The notes: generated by a model from the letters alone, not told the origin. DNA of 64,000 nt from Flavobacterium sp. ASW18X (GCF_005144745.1 NZ_SWKK01000003.1:310001-374000), one strand, 5' to 3'; shown: positions 1-10,500, counted from the stretch's first letter. A program made the numbers and translations.

Positions 1-2
1 CA

Positions 3-338
3 AAAACGGAAAACACTCTTTTTAACCGAATGGAACAACCTACGGAAAAAGAAATTGTAGCGTGGTATACTCCAGAAATTCCTGTAAGTACAGGACCAGG
101 GAACTATTGGGGTTTACCAGGACTAATCCTAGAGGTACATGACGATAAAACCGTAATCCTTTGTTCTAAATTAGTGCTAAACCCAACGGAGAAATCTAAA
201 ATTGAGGCACCTAAAAAAGGCAAAGAAGTTACCCAGGCTGAGTATGATGAAATTGTTGTAGATAAGATGAAGGAAATGTCTGAACGATTTAGAGGGGGTA
301 ACAGAGGTAGACAAGGCGGATTTAGACCAAGAGGGTAA
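3..338 (+). CDS. GLPGLI family protein, C-terminal part (5' end outside window)
   Basis: The reading frame is open from the first bases of the window, so the true start lies upstream; an internal ATG at position 30 is not the start. The visible part contains the family signature: a W-Y-T-x-x-I-P-V-S-x-G-P stretch followed by YWGLPGLILEV. The tail is Gly/Arg rich. GLPGLI proteins are secreted or periplasmic Bacteroidota proteins of unknown biochemical role. The stop TAA overlaps the next start as TAATG, so it is probably translationally coupled to the large receptor downstream, a pairing common in this phylum. Confidence 0.9.
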   Translation, partial: KTENTLFNRMEQPTEKEIVAWYTPEIPVSTGPGNYWGLPGLILEVHDDKTVILCSKLVLNPTEKSKIEAPKKGKEVTQAEYDEIVVDKMKEMSERFRGGNRGRQGGFRPRG

Positions 339-3028
339 TGATGGGTACATATAAAATTGCGGTATGGGTAGGGAGTTTACTTTTTACCGTAGGAGCGTTA
401 GCACAAAACATTACGCTAAAAGGTATGGTCAAAGATAGTCTGCAAAACCCTTTAGATATGGCTAATGTTATGGCTGTAAACCAAGATGGGCAGGCGTTAG
501 ATGGTTTTGGAATCACCAGCCCTGAAGGTAAATTTCAATTTAATGTAAAGGCAAACGCTACATACATGATAAGGGTTAGTTTTTTAGGATTTACCACCAA
601 AGAAATTCCCTTGACCACAACAACACAAGATGTTAATTTAGATGTCGTTCTATACGAATCGGCAGAAAGTTTAGATGAGGTAGAGGTAGTCTATGAGATT
701 CCAGTTTCTATAAAAGGTGACACCATTATTTACAATACGGATTCTTTTGTAACGGGTACAGAAAAAAAATTAGAAGATGTTTTAAGCCGTTTACCTGGGG
801 TAGAAGTCAATGATGACGGCGAAATAGAGGTAGAAGGTAAAACAGTAACTAAGGTAATGGTAGAAGGCGAAGATTTTTTTGATGGTGATTCTAAATTGGC
901 GACGAAAAATATTCCTGCAAATGCTTTGGATAAGATAGAAGTGCTACGTAATTATAGTGAAGTTTCACAATTAAAAGGGGTTACCAATAACCAAGATAAT
1001 ATAGCCATTAATTTAAGATTAAAAGAAGGGAAAAAGAAATTTTGGTTTGGAGAGATTACCGGTGGTGCAGGTCCAGATGGCAGGTATACTGCCAACCCCA
1101 AGTTGTTTTACTATAGCCCGGATTTTAGCTTAAACCTGCTAACGAACCTTAACAATGTGGGCGAAGTAGCTTTTTCTAGAAGAGATTATTGGAATTTTAC
1201 GGGAGGTTTTAGAGGGGCTACTCGTAGCAATACAGGAACTAGTTTTAATACGGGTTCTAGTGGCTTAGGGATTAGTACGGCACAAAACGATAGAGCAAAA
1301 GAAATAGATACCAAATTTGGTGCTTTAAACTTTACCTTAAAACCAACGGATGTTTGGACATTAAATGGTTTTGGAATATACTCCTATACTAATACGCTTA
1401 TGGAAACAGAAGCAAGCAGGATTTTTATTGCAAGTAACCAAACGGAACAAACCACGGCTAGTACAGACCAAGTTTCTAAACTGGGGCTTATAAAGTTGGG
1501 GTCTAACTACAAGCCTAACGATACTTTTCAATGGAATTATGATGTTTTGGTAAGGCTATCAGACGAGGAAGAAGTTACAAACACCTTGTCTTTGACAACA
1601 ACCGCAGATACTATTAACGAGCAAAATAGCCAACGACCAACAACCATTACACAAAATAGCAATATATATTACACGGCTAATGAAAGCAATATTTTTGCTT
1701 TAGAAGCAAGTTATGAGTATGCAGATGAAAATCCGTTTTATAATGCTATTAGGGAGCAGCAACCGTTTTTAGGCACCATTCCTTTTAACGAAGAGCAATC
1801 TGTATATAATGTAAATCAGGACCAATACACCCAAACGCATCGATTAGATGCTAAACTGGACTATTTTTGGGTAACCTCTCCTAAAAGTCATGTAAACTTT
1901 ACCCTGGGCACTACGGTAAGTGAGCAACGTTTTAATTCTAAAATATTTCAAATTTTAGATAACGGCACATCGGAAGATTTTAATGAGAGTGCGTTAAACA
2001 ATGATGTTGACTTTTCTTTTTCTGATGCTTTCTTGGGTATGCACTACAAACTAGTTGCAGGTAAGTTTACGTTAAATCCTGGTTTTCATGTGCATGCGTA
2101 TAAAGCCACGAACACTCAATTAGGAACTTCTGTAAGTGATGATTTAGTGAACATAGTGCCAGATATGTTTATTCAATACCAATTTAAAGATTCGGAGAGC
2201 TTACGCTTTAATTATAACATTACGCGGAGTTTTTCAGATATTAACAGCTTTGCTTCGGGTTATATCTTTAACAATTACAACTCGCTCTATCAGGGTAATC
2301 GGGATTTAGAAAGTGCATTGTATCATAATGTCAGCTTAAACTTTTTCAGTTTTAAAATGTTTAATCAGCAAAATATCTTTGCGAATGCCTCTTACAGCAA
2401 GCGCATAGATGCATTTAAGACCAATACCAGTATTACGGGTATAAATCAGGTTAACTCACCAATAAATTCCAATTTGGAAGATGAGACCCTTTCTACCAAT
2501 GGCAATTACCAAAGAACTTTTGGTAAGGTAAAAGTTAGTGCCCAAACCGGACTTTCTTATGGTAATACTAATAATATTGTTAACGGTGAAGCTCAAAATT
2601 CGCAATCGTTTACCCAAAATTATACGGCTTCTGTGGGTAGTAGTTTTGTAAATGCACCCAATTTAGAGATAGGTTACCGCTACACGGTAAACGATTACAA
2701 TACAGGTGCCACCAACGCTACGTTTTATACCGATAGGCCATTTGCTAAGTTTGATGCCGCTTTCTTAAACGGCTTTGTGTTCTTGGCAGATTACGATTAC
2801 TATTTTTATAGGGATAAGGCAGAAACGGTAGAGAATAAATACGGTTTCTTAAATGCCAGTTTATCCTATCAAAAACCTAAAAGTAAGTGGGAATATAGTA
2901 TTGAGGCTACCAATTTGACCAATAATGAGGTGCTGAATAGGGATACGTATAACGACAATTTTATAAGTACTTCTGCCTATTTTGTGCAGCCAAGGTATCT
3001 GATATTCAAAATTAAGTACGATTTATAA
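338..3028 (+). CDS. TonB-dependent-receptor-like outer membrane beta-barrel protein
   Basis: The 896-residue product has a signal peptide (about residues 1-22, ending ALAQ), a carboxypeptidase-regulatory-like beta-sandwich (about 24-105), a plug-like region (about 115-230, with KLEDVLSRLPGVEV and DKIEVLRNYSEV) and a long aromatic-rich beta-barrel ending in the outer-membrane style tail IFKIKYDL. Proteins of this type are usually annotated as outer membrane beta-barrel or TonB-dependent receptors. No TonB box is obvious and the substrate cannot be read from the sequence. The partner GLPGLI gene overlaps its start by one base. Two tandem ATG codons are present; the first is used here. Confidence 0.88.
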   Translation: MMGTYKIAVWVGSLLFTVGALAQNITLKGMVKDSLQNPLDMANVMAVNQDGQALDGFGITSPEGKFQFNVKANATYMIRVSFLGFTTKEIPLTTTTQDVNLDVVLYESAESLDEVEVVYEIPVSIKGDTIIYNTDSFVTGTEKKLEDVLSRLPGVEVNDDGEIEVEGKTVTKVMVEGEDFFDGDSKLATKNIPANALDKIEVLRNYSEVSQLKGVTNNQDNIAINLRLKEGKKKFWFGEITGGAGPDGRYTANPKLFYYSPDFSLNLLTNLNNVGEVAFSRRDYWNFTGGFRGATRSNTGTSFNTGSSGLGISTAQNDRAKEIDTKFGALNFTLKPTDVWTLNGFGIYSYTNTLMETEASRIFIASNQTEQTTASTDQVSKLGLIKLGSNYKPNDTFQWNYDVLVRLSDEEEVTNTLSLTTTADTINEQNSQRPTTITQNSNIYYTANESNIFALEASYEYADENPFYNAIREQQPFLGTIPFNEEQSVYNVNQDQYTQTHRLDAKLDYFWVTSPKSHVNFTLGTTVSEQRFNSKIFQILDNGTSEDFNESALNNDVDFSFSDAFLGMHYKLVAGKFTLNPGFHVHAYKATNTQLGTSVSDDLVNIVPDMFIQYQFKDSESLRFNYNITRSFSDINSFASGYIFNNYNSLYQGNRDLESALYHNVSLNFFSFKMFNQQNIFANASYSKRIDAFKTNTSITGINQVNSPINSNLEDETLSTNGNYQRTFGKVKVSAQTGLSYGNTNNIVNGEAQNSQSFTQNYTASVGSSFVNAPNLEIGYRYTVNDYNTGATNATFYTDRPFAKFDAAFLNGFVFLADYDYYFYRDKAETVENKYGFLNASLSYQKPKSKWEYSIEATNLTNNEVLNRDTYNDNFISTSAYFVQPRYLIFKIKYDL

Positions 3029-3037
3029 TTTTCAATT

Positions 3038-3067
3038 TTGTCAAAAGCATTTGGCTTCCTACTTTTG
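3038..3067 (+). promoter_or_regulatory. Bacteroidota-type promoter of metK leader
   Basis: TTG at 3038-3040 is followed after 19 bases by TACTTTTG at 3060-3067, a perfect match to the TAnnTTTG -7 element known in Bacteroidota. Transcription would start near 3073, giving a leader of about 135 bases before metK. Confidence 0.75.
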
Positions 3068-3070
3068 TCC

Positions 3071-3190
3071 TCCATTAATGAGGAAGGATTTGACTGATTG
3101 CAACCTCAGAAGTTGAAACTGGTTTTCGGCGGAAATAAAAAAATGCTAAAAAGTGGTGTTAACTTCTTTGGGGTGTTTCGTCAAATCTAT
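3071..3190 (+). ncRNA. Structured metK leader RNA, candidate riboswitch (not SAM-I)
   Basis: Complementary segments seen directly: GATTTGAC (3087-3094) with GTCAAATC (3180-3187), an 8-bp closing stem; ACCTCAGAAGTT (3103-3114) with AACTTCT (3161-3167) plus GGGGT (3170-3174), a 12-bp stem with a 2-base bulge; and an inner TTTC/GAAA hairpin. A competing 6-bp helix pairs 3089-3094 with 3112-3117. The loop contains TGATTGCAACC and an A-rich stretch followed by GCTAAAAAG, which partly recall SAM-II-class elements, but the order of elements differs. It lacks S-box motifs. A small TCCTC/GAGGA hairpin lies at the 5' end. A SAM-sensing role is inferred from the metK context only. Confidence 0.5.
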
Positions 3191-3207
3191 CCATAAAATT
3201 GAAATGA

Positions 3208-4461
3208 ATGCCCTATTTATTTACTTCGGAGTCCGTAAGTGAAGGACACCCAGATAAAATAGCAGACCAGATTAGCGATGCCTTGTTAGACAACTTTTTG
3301 GCGTTTGACCCAGAAAGTAAGGTTGCATGTGAGACCTTGGTAACTACAGGCCAAGTGGTATTGGCCGGAGAAGTAAAGAGCGATACTTATTTAGATGTGC
3401 AAACCATAGCTAGAGAGGTAATTAACAAAATAGGTTACACCAAAGGGGAATACCAGTTTAGTGGCGATTCTTGCGGCGTAATTTCTTTAATACATGAGCA
3501 AAGCCAAGATATTAACCAAGGTGTAGACCGTGCTACTAAAGAAGAACAGGGTGCAGGAGACCAAGGAATGATGTTTGGTTACGCCACTAAGGAGACCGAA
3601 AATTACATGCCTTTGGCTTTGGATATTTCTCATAAAATTTTGCAGGTATTGGCAGATTTAAGGAGAGAAGGCAAAGAAATATCCTATCTGCGCCCAGATG
3701 CAAAGGCACAGGTTACCATAGAGTATTCTGATGAAAACGTACCGCAGCGTATAGATACAATTGTGGTTTCTACCCAGCACGATGCTTTTGACGAGGACGA
3801 TGCTATGTTGGCTAAAATCAAAAAGGACATTATTGAAATCTTGATTCCACGGGTTAAGGAACAATTGCCAGCCTATGTGCAAGCATTGTTTACTAATGGT
3901 ATAACGTATCATATAAACCCTACTGGCAAGTTTGTAATAGGAGGTCCGCACGGAGACGCTGGTCTTACAGGTCGTAAAATTATAGTAGATACCTATGGGG
4001 GTAAAGGAGCGCATGGTGGTGGTGCCTTTAGTGGTAAAGACCCGAGTAAGGTAGACCGTAGTGCCGCTTACGCGGCAAGGCATGCTGCCAAAAATTTAGT
4101 GGCTGCAGGGGTTGCAGATGAGATTTTGGTGCAGGTGAGTTATGCTATTGGTGTAGTAGAGCCTACCTCTATTTTTGTAGATACTTATGGTACGGCAAAA
4201 GTTGATTTATCTGATGGTGCAATAGCTAAAAAAGTGGCAGAATTGTTTGATATGCGTCCGTTTGCTATTGAAGAACGCCTTAAACTACGTAACCCTATCT
4301 ATTTAGAGACCGCCGCTTACGGGCATATGGGTAAAACCCCACAAACCGTAACCAAGGTTTATGAGTCTCCTTACAACGGTAGAATAGAAAAAGAGGTAGA
4401 GTTGTTTACTTGGGAAAAATTAGATCAGGTAGATGCGGTAAAAGCCGCTTTTGATATCTAA
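3208..4461 (+). CDS. metK: S-adenosylmethionine synthetase
   Basis: MetK joins methionine and ATP to form S-adenosylmethionine in the cytoplasm. The 417-residue protein starts with the family N-terminus [14 protein letters not shown] and contains the conserved [12 protein letters not shown] and the glycine-rich [22 protein letters not shown] motifs that bind ATP, Mg and phosphate. Length matches the family. It is transcribed alone, between the structured leader and a strong terminator, and lies just upstream of the methionine locus that it feeds on. An earlier ATG at 3204 is in another frame. Confidence 0.98.
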   Translation: MPYLFTSESVSEGHPDKIADQISDALLDNFLAFDPESKVACETLVTTGQVVLAGEVKSDTYLDVQTIAREVINKIGYTKGEYQFSGDSCGVISLIHEQSQDINQGVDRATKEEQGAGDQGMMFGYATKETENYMPLALDISHKILQVLADLRREGKEISYLRPDAKAQVTIEYSDENVPQRIDTIVVSTQHDAFDEDDAMLAKIKKDIIEILIPRVKEQLPAYVQALFTNGITYHINPTGKFVIGGPHGDAGLTGRKIIVDTYGGKGAHGGGAFSGKDPSKVDRSAAYAARHAAKNLVAAGVADEILVQVSYAIGVVEPTSIFVDTYGTAKVDLSDGAIAKKVAELFDMRPFAIEERLKLRNPIYLETAAYGHMGKTPQTVTKVYESPYNGRIEKEVELFTWEKLDQVDAVKAAFDI

Positions 4462-4490
4462 AAGAATCGTATAGATTTAACTTTTAATTG

Positions 4491-4519
4491 AAAAACCGCT
4501 AAGTATTTAGCGGTTTTTT
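4491..4519 (+). terminator. Rho-independent terminator after metK
   Basis: AACCGCTAA and TTAGCGGTT form a 9-bp stem with a very short loop, followed by a run of T. Confidence 0.9.
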
Positions 4520-4544
4520 TATACGTAATTTCTTAGTTTGTATT

Positions 4545-5231
4545 TTGGAATACAAAAAGAATTCGTTGCAACATCAGAAGAAAAGAAAGCAGCCTTGGCC
4601 CACCAAGGACGCCATGCAACAAATCTATGAACTAGGTTTTTGGGGCTCAGGAAACAATCCATATTATTCTGGTCATGGTTCTCACCATCCAAAATATGTA
4701 ATACCCTATATTTCTGCGGTATCTCAGTTTTTAAGCAGTTTTACAAACCCGATCAAGGTATGCGATTTAGGCTGTAGAGATTTCAATATAGGCAAGAAGC
4801 TGATTCCCTTTGTTTCAGAATATATTGGTGTAGATATTGTACCGGCACTTATTCAATTCAACCAAGAAAAGCATAGCACGGATAGTGTGTGTTTTAATTG
4901 TTTAAATTTGGCAGAAGAGGAACTGCCAAAGGCAGATTGTGCTATTGTTAGACAGGTGCTGCAACATTTATCCAATACAGAGATTGAAAGTATAGTACCC
5001 AAGTTGTATCAGTATAACTACCTAATACTAACAGAACACCTTCCAGAAGGTAAATTTCAGCCTAATTTAGACATTATTTCGGGTAGAAACATTCGCTTAA
5101 AAAGAAATAGCGGTGTAATTCTAGAAGCAGCACCGTTTAACTTTAAGCCGATAGCAAAAAAGCAGTTGCTAGCCATCCAAGATGCTACAAATGGGGGCGT
5201 TATAATCACTACCTTATATCAATGTAATTAA
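4545..5231 (+). CDS. Class I SAM-dependent methyltransferase-like protein
   Basis: The 228-residue product has a Rossmann methyltransferase core: KVCDLGCRDFNIGK (motif I, about residues 72-86), YIGVDIVPALI (motif II) and a later ADCAIVRQVLQHL acidic/aromatic strand. The substrate is unknown. No ATG precedes the conserved segment PWPTKDAMQQIYELGFWG, so translation probably begins at TTG 4545 or TTG 4566; ATG 4613 would remove a conserved part. It lies alone between the metK terminator and a DinB-like gene. The proximity to metK is suggestive but not evidence of function. Confidence 0.75.
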   Translation: MEYKKNSLQHQKKRKQPWPTKDAMQQIYELGFWGSGNNPYYSGHGSHHPKYVIPYISAVSQFLSSFTNPIKVCDLGCRDFNIGKKLIPFVSEYIGVDIVPALIQFNQEKHSTDSVCFNCLNLAEEELPKADCAIVRQVLQHLSNTEIESIVPKLYQYNYLILTEHLPEGKFQPNLDIISGRNIRLKRNSGVILEAAPFNFKPIAKKQLLAIQDATNGGVIITTLYQCN

Positions 5232-5312
5232 AATAACCAAATTGAGATTTACATGCTTCCAAGAATTCTGTTTACGGCTATAATTGTTTATGTTTAAGGG
5301 AAATATGAGGAT

Positions 5313-5852
5313 ATGAAAACTCCGTACTACGTGTTTGTGTTTTTTGTGTTATTAATTTTAAATCCAATTAACGCACAGGAATCTGTGTTTGTATCTGACT
5401 TTATAGAGCGATTAGAAAATTCGCAAAAGTACGTGGAGCAAGTGGCGGAGCTCATGCCAGCGGAAAAGTTCCAGTATAGGGCTTCAGAAGAATCCTTGAG
5501 TTTTGCACAAAATCTATTGCATATCGGCTTCGCCTTAAACTGGCATTCCAAAACTTTGATTGGAGGCATAAAAACCCCAACTTGGCAAGAAGATACAGTA
5601 TATAAAGAAGCGGGTAAGTCAAAGAAAGAAATGATTGCAATAGTAAATGCTACATTTAAAGAGGCAATTGCATTGTTAAAACAGATAGATGTTGATGAAT
5701 TGGAAAATCGACAGGATTATTTTGGTTTGGATAGGACCAAAAGGCAAATCTGTTTGCTTTTGGCAGACCATATTACGCATCACCGAGCTCAAATGATAGT
5801 CTATTTAAGATTAAACGGAATTACACCGCCACGGTATGTGTTGTATCAATAA
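5313..5852 (+). CDS. DinB-family (DfsB-like) four-helix protein with signal peptide
   Basis: The 179-residue product has an N-terminal hydrophobic signal (about 1-21, ending NAQ) and a DinB/YfiT-like four-helix domain. Putative metal-ligand histidines are seen in LLHIGFALNWHS and in DHITHHRAQM, the usual triad positions of the superfamily. Members include thiol transferases and nuclease-like stress proteins; the export signal suggests a periplasmic role, but no substrate can be named. Confidence 0.8.
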   Translation: MKTPYYVFVFFVLLILNPINAQESVFVSDFIERLENSQKYVEQVAELMPAEKFQYRASEESLSFAQNLLHIGFALNWHSKTLIGGIKTPTWQEDTVYKEAGKSKKEMIAIVNATFKEAIALLKQIDVDELENRQDYFGLDRTKRQICLLLADHITHHRAQMIVYLRLNGITPPRYVLYQ

Positions 5853-5940
5853 TTCACAGAAAAACGGGTGGTTAGCGTTTATTAAAACAACTGTTACAAA
5901 TTCAATAGAAAAGTAGTAATCCTTTAAAAAAAGGTAAAAC

Positions 5941-5955
5941 ATTAGGAATTCTAAT
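5941..5955 (+). promoter_or_regulatory. Perfect palindrome upstream of the metY promoter
   Basis: ATTAG and CTAAT flank a 5-base spacer (ATTAGGAATTCTAAT). It lies 11 bases before the -7 element, where a repressor or activator could bind. The binding protein is unknown; arm sequence differs from the palindromes at 12602 and 21096. Confidence 0.35.
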
Positions 5956-5966
5956 ATTTCTGCCTT

Positions 5967-5974
5967 TATATTTG
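5967..5974 (+). promoter_or_regulatory. Promoter -7 element of the metY riboswitch transcript
   Basis: TATATTTG matches TAnnTTTG and sits about 30 bases before the riboswitch P1 stem. No clear TTG is seen at the -33 position. Confidence 0.65.
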
Positions 5975-6003
5975 CCCTATAAAGTTCACACACGTATTGA
6001 ATA

Positions 6004-6120
6004 GTTATCAAGAAAGGTGGAGGGAATAGACCCTTTGAAGCCTTAGCAACCCTTGAGCGTTACCAACAACTGTTGGTGCTTCAAGAAGGTGCTACATTCT
6101 ACCCTAGTGGGAAGGATAAC
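6004..6120 (+). ncRNA. SAM-I (S-box) riboswitch of the metY operon
   Basis: P1 is formed by GTTATC (6004-6009) and GATAAC (6115-6120). The core contains the S-box signatures AAGGTGGAGGGA, TGAAGCCTTAGCAACC and AAGGTGCTACATTC in the right order, with a short CCC/GGG P4. Downstream, an ACGACA/TGTCGT hairpin (6170-6185, tetraloop) followed by T-rich sequence precedes the metY start and may be part of the expression platform. SAM is expected to switch off the downstream homocysteine-forming genes. Confidence 0.95.
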
Positions 6121-6229
6121 ACAAAGAGAATTTCTCATCTATCTTCTTATAACTTTTTTATACCTGTTTACGACAAACATGTCGTTGGCTTTTAGTATTC
6201 AATTTTTAATAGTCGATAAAAACAGAAAC

Positions 6230-7507
6230 ATGAGTAATTCACAATTTGCAACCAACGTTTTACACGCAGGCCATGATACCACACAAACAGGCGGTACCAG
6301 AGCTGTTCCCATTTACCAATCTACCTCTTATGTATTTAACAATACGGACCATGCGGCCAATCTATTTTCTTTGGCAGAACTTGGATTTATCTATACCCGT
6401 TTAAATAACCCTACCAATCAAATTTTACAAGAGCGTTTAGCTGCTATTGAAGGTGGCGTAGGTGCTGTAGTTTTTGCATCGGGTACTGCTGCCATTTCTA
6501 CCGGTTTGCTAACTTTATTAAAAGCAGGAGACCATATTGTGGCTTCTAGTAGTCTATATGGTGGCACCTATAATTTGCTAAATGTAACCTTACCAAGATT
6601 AGGTATTACCACTACGTTTGTAGATGCCGCAGACCCAGACAATTTTGGCAAAGCAGTACAAGAAAATACCCGTGCGTTTTTTGTAGAATCCTTAGGAAAT
6701 CCAAAATTAGATGTGTTGGATTTAAAAGGGATTTCTAAACAGGCAAAGGCAGCGCAGGTTCCTTTTATTGTAGATAATACGGTAGCAACACCAGGCTTAC
6801 TAAATCCTATTGAACATGGTGCCAATTTGGTAATACACTCGTTGACCAAATATATTGGTGGTCAAGGTAATTCTCTAGGTGGTGCTATAATAGATGCAGG
6901 AACGTTTGATTGGAGCAATGGTAAATTCCCTGAATTTACAGAGCCTTCTGCAGGTTACCATGGTTTGGTATACCATGAGGCCTTGGGCGCCGCAGCATTT
7001 ACGTTTAAACTGATTTTAGAAGGACTTCGTGATTTTGGTGGGGCATTGAGTCCTTTTAACGCCTTCCAGATTATCCAAGGATTAGAAACCTTGCCGGTAC
7101 GTATAAAACAGCATAGTGAAAACGCCTTGGCATTGGCAGAATGGTTAGAAGGTAGAGAAGAAGTAGCTTGGGTAAATTATCCAGGTTTAAAGAGTAGTAA
7201 GTACAATAGCCTTGCACAAGAATATTTGCCTAAAGGGCAAAGTGGTATTGTTACTTTTGGGGTCAAAGGTGGTTTTGAAGCAGCAAAAAAATTAACAGAC
7301 GCAACCAAGGTCTTCTCTTTATTGGCCAATATTGGTGATACTAAATCTTTAATTATACACCCAGCGAGTACCACACACCAGCAATTGAGCGTAGAGCAGC
7401 AAGCAAGTGCCGGGGTTACACAAGATTTGATTCGTTTGTCTGTTGGTTTAGAAGATATAGCGGATTTAAAGTCCGATTTGGAACAGGCATTCGCGGCCGT
7501 AAAATAA
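6230..7507 (+). CDS. metY: O-acetylhomoserine aminocarboxypropyltransferase (sulfhydrylase)
   Basis: MetY is a PLP enzyme that joins O-acetylhomoserine with sulfide to give homocysteine. The 425-residue length is typical. The N-terminus SNSQFATNVLHAGHD and the PLP-lysine region VIHSLTKYIGGQGNSLGG are characteristic. An upstream in-frame ATG at 6053 lies inside the riboswitch and would add 59 non-homologous residues, so ATG 6230 is chosen. It is the first gene of the S-box operon, followed by the MetX-aspartokinase-homoserine dehydrogenase fusion that makes its substrate. Confidence 0.96.
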   Translation: MSNSQFATNVLHAGHDTTQTGGTRAVPIYQSTSYVFNNTDHAANLFSLAELGFIYTRLNNPTNQILQERLAAIEGGVGAVVFASGTAAISTGLLTLLKAGDHIVASSSLYGGTYNLLNVTLPRLGITTTFVDAADPDNFGKAVQENTRAFFVESLGNPKLDVLDLKGISKQAKAAQVPFIVDNTVATPGLLNPIEHGANLVIHSLTKYIGGQGNSLGGAIIDAGTFDWSNGKFPEFTEPSAGYHGLVYHEALGAAAFTFKLILEGLRDFGGALSPFNAFQIIQGLETLPVRIKQHSENALALAEWLEGREEVAWVNYPGLKSSKYNSLAQEYLPKGQSGIVTFGVKGGFEAAKKLTDATKVFSLLANIGDTKSLIIHPASTTHQQLSVEQQASAGVTQDLIRLSVGLEDIADLKSDLEQAFAAVK

Positions 7508-7549
7508 TACAGTTAAAGAGGGTTTGCCCTAAGTAATTTAATCGCATAC

Positions 7550-10500
7550 ATGTTACATCAATTTAAGATAGAAAATTTCAATACCCTGAGTGGTGCTACG
7601 CAAGACATTCAATTGTCTTATCAGCTTTTTGGTAAAGAATTGCACACGGCCCCAATTGTGATGGTGAATCATGCATTGACGGGTAACTCAAATGTTACCG
7701 GAGACGACGGCTGGTGGTCAGAAATTATTGGAGAAGGAAAATGTATAGATATCCAAATTTATACCGTGCTGGCATTTAACATTCCGGGTAATGGGTTTGA
7801 TGGCTTTGTCATAGAAAATTATAAAGATTTTGTGGCTGGCGATATGGCACGTATTTTTCTAAAAGGATTAGAATTACTTAAGGTAAACCACTTACATGCT
7901 TTGGTAGGTGGTTCTTTGGGTGGCGGCATTGCATGGGAAATGATTGCGTTAAAACCTGATATTGCCGATAATTTAATACCGGTGGCATCCGATTGGAAAT
8001 CTACGGATTGGTTAATTGCCAACTGCCAAATTCAGGAACAGTTTTTGGTTAATTCCAAGAATCCAGTGCATGACGCTCGTATGCATGCCATGTTGTGTTA
8101 CCGTACACCAGAGTCTTTTAAAGAACGCTTTAAAAGAAGTACCAATGAGGAGCTCAATGTGTTCAATGTAGAAAGTTGGTTAATGCACCACGGTAAAAAG
8201 TTGCAAGAACGCTTTCAACTATCAGCATATAAGCTGATGAACCAACTACTCAAGACTATTGATATAACTCGCAATGGTGAAGCCATTTTTACCAAGATTG
8301 AAGAAAGCAACATACGCATACACATCATTGGGGTAAATTCTGATTTGTTTTTTACCGCTGAAGAAAACAAGGAAACGTACAAAAGATTGGCTCAAAGTAG
8401 TAGCAATGTTACCTACGGTGAGGTACAATCGTTGCACGGGCATGATGCATTTTTAATAGAATTTAAACAATTAGAAAATTTAATACGCCCGGTATTTGAG
8501 CAGCAACGTGTTCAATCTGGATTAAAGGTTTTAAAATTTGGTGGTCGTTCTTTGGCCAATGGTAAAGGTTTAAATGCGGTTCTGGACATACTAGCCCAAA
8601 GGGTTGCGGCTGGCGAACGTTTGGCGGTTGTACTTTCTGCTAGAGAAAAAGCTACGGACACCTTGGAGCGCATGTTAGAAAAAGCCGCTTCCGGAGGGGA
8701 TTATAGCGTAGATCTACAAAGCTTTGCCCTTTACCAACAGGCAGGTTTGGCCCAAGTAGATATGAGTCAAGAACTTTCGGTATTGGAAAGCAAATTAAAT
8801 GGTGTTGCCCTTTTGGGCGATTATAGTGCTAAAACCAAAGATGAGGTATTGTCTTTTGGCGAGCTTATTTCAGGGCAATTGGTGAGCCGATTGTTAAAGG
8901 AAAAGGGTATTAACGCGGTATTTATAGATTCGCGCCAGCTCATAAAAACAGATAATGCTTTTGGAGAAGCAAAGGTAGACGAAGGTTTGTCCAAGATCAA
9001 AGTGGTTGAAAAATTTGCCCAATTAGAACCAGATGCAGTGCCAATTATTACGGGCTTTATTGCCTCTAATGAAAAAGGGGAAACTACTACTTTAGGTAGA
9101 AATGGTAGTAACTACACGGCATCTCTATTCGCCAATTTTTTAGATGCAGAGGAATTACTGAATTATACACATGTAGACGGAATTTTTACCGCAAACCCAG
9201 ATGTGGTTACAGATGCCAAAATCATAGATTCACTTTCATTTGCAGAGGCAAATGAGCTAGCCAATTTTGGGGCTAATATTCTACATGCAAAGACCATAAT
9301 TCCGCTTTTAGAAAAGAATATTCCCTTACGTATTTTAAATACGTTCAATCCAAAATCTAACGGTACATTGATTAGTGCTGATGGTGGCAAACAAGGTATT
9401 ACCTCTTTGAGTGTAATGGAAAATATGGCATTGATTAACCTAGAAGGTCGTGGTTTGCTAGGTAAAGCGGGTGTAGATGCGCGTATTTTTAATGCCTTGG
9501 GCCGCAGAAATATAAGTGTAGGTATCATATCTCAAGGTTCCTCAGAAAGAGGTATTGGTTTGGTGGTAAATGCCAAGCGCGCTTTGGATGCCAAAAAAGC
9601 GCTTGAAGATGAATTTGCAAATGATTTTGGTTCTAAAGACGTTAACAGTATTTCGGTAAATAAAGAAGTAGTGGTAATTTCTGTGGTGGGGCAAGATTTG
9701 AGCTCTTTTCACGAACCGTTTAATGCGCTGATAAAGAATAAGGTCGTACCTATTTTATTCAACAATACGGTATCTGGTAAAAACATCAGTTTGGTGTTCC
9801 ATAAACAAGATTTACACAAAGCCGCCAACGTTATGCATGGGCAAATTTTTGGTATCGCAAAGCGAATTAACCTTGCCATTTTTGGAGTAGGTACGGTAGG
9901 TGGCACGCTTATAGACCAAATTTTGGCTTCTAAAGAAAGCATTGTAGATAGAAAAGGGATAGAGGTAAATATTTTCGCTGTTGCTAATTCTAAAAAAGTG
10001 TTGTTAAATAGAAAAGGTGTTGGTGCCCAATGGAAGCAGAATCTCCTAGGGCAAGGAGGAACCTATAATTTAGACACGCTTATAAAGTTTGCACAAGAAA
10101 ATCACTTAGAAAACTTAATCGCAGTGGATAACACGGCGAATGCGGAATTTGTGAAACACTACAGTAAACTTATTAAGGGCGGGTTCGATTTGGTATCGTC
10201 TAATAAAATAGCCAATACGCTTGATTATCAGTTTTATAAGGATGTTAGAAAGGAGTTGAATGCCAACCGCAAACAGTATTTGTACGAGACAAACGTGGGG
10301 GCAGGCTTACCTTTGATAGACACCATTAAATTGTTGCATTTATCAGGAGAGAATATTACCCGCATAAAAGGGGTGTTCTCAGGTTCTTTAAGTTACATAT
10401 TTAATACGTTTTCTGTAGCCGATGTGCCTTTTTCTAAAGTTGTATTAGAAGCAAAAGAAAAAGGATACACGGAGCCAGACCCTAGAGAGGATTTATCTGG

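Noticed and set aside
3071-3190. SAM-I riboswitch for metK
   Set aside because: None of the S-box signature words found at 6004 and 20903 is present; the fold is different.
3658-4083. 141-residue open frame on the minus strand inside metK
   Set aside because: Antisense to a conserved gene, rich in Cys/Tyr/Thr as expected for a shadow frame, and without family features.
6053-6229. N-terminal extension of MetY
   Set aside because: These codons lie in the SAM-I riboswitch and its expression region; the conserved MetY N-terminus begins at ATG 6230.
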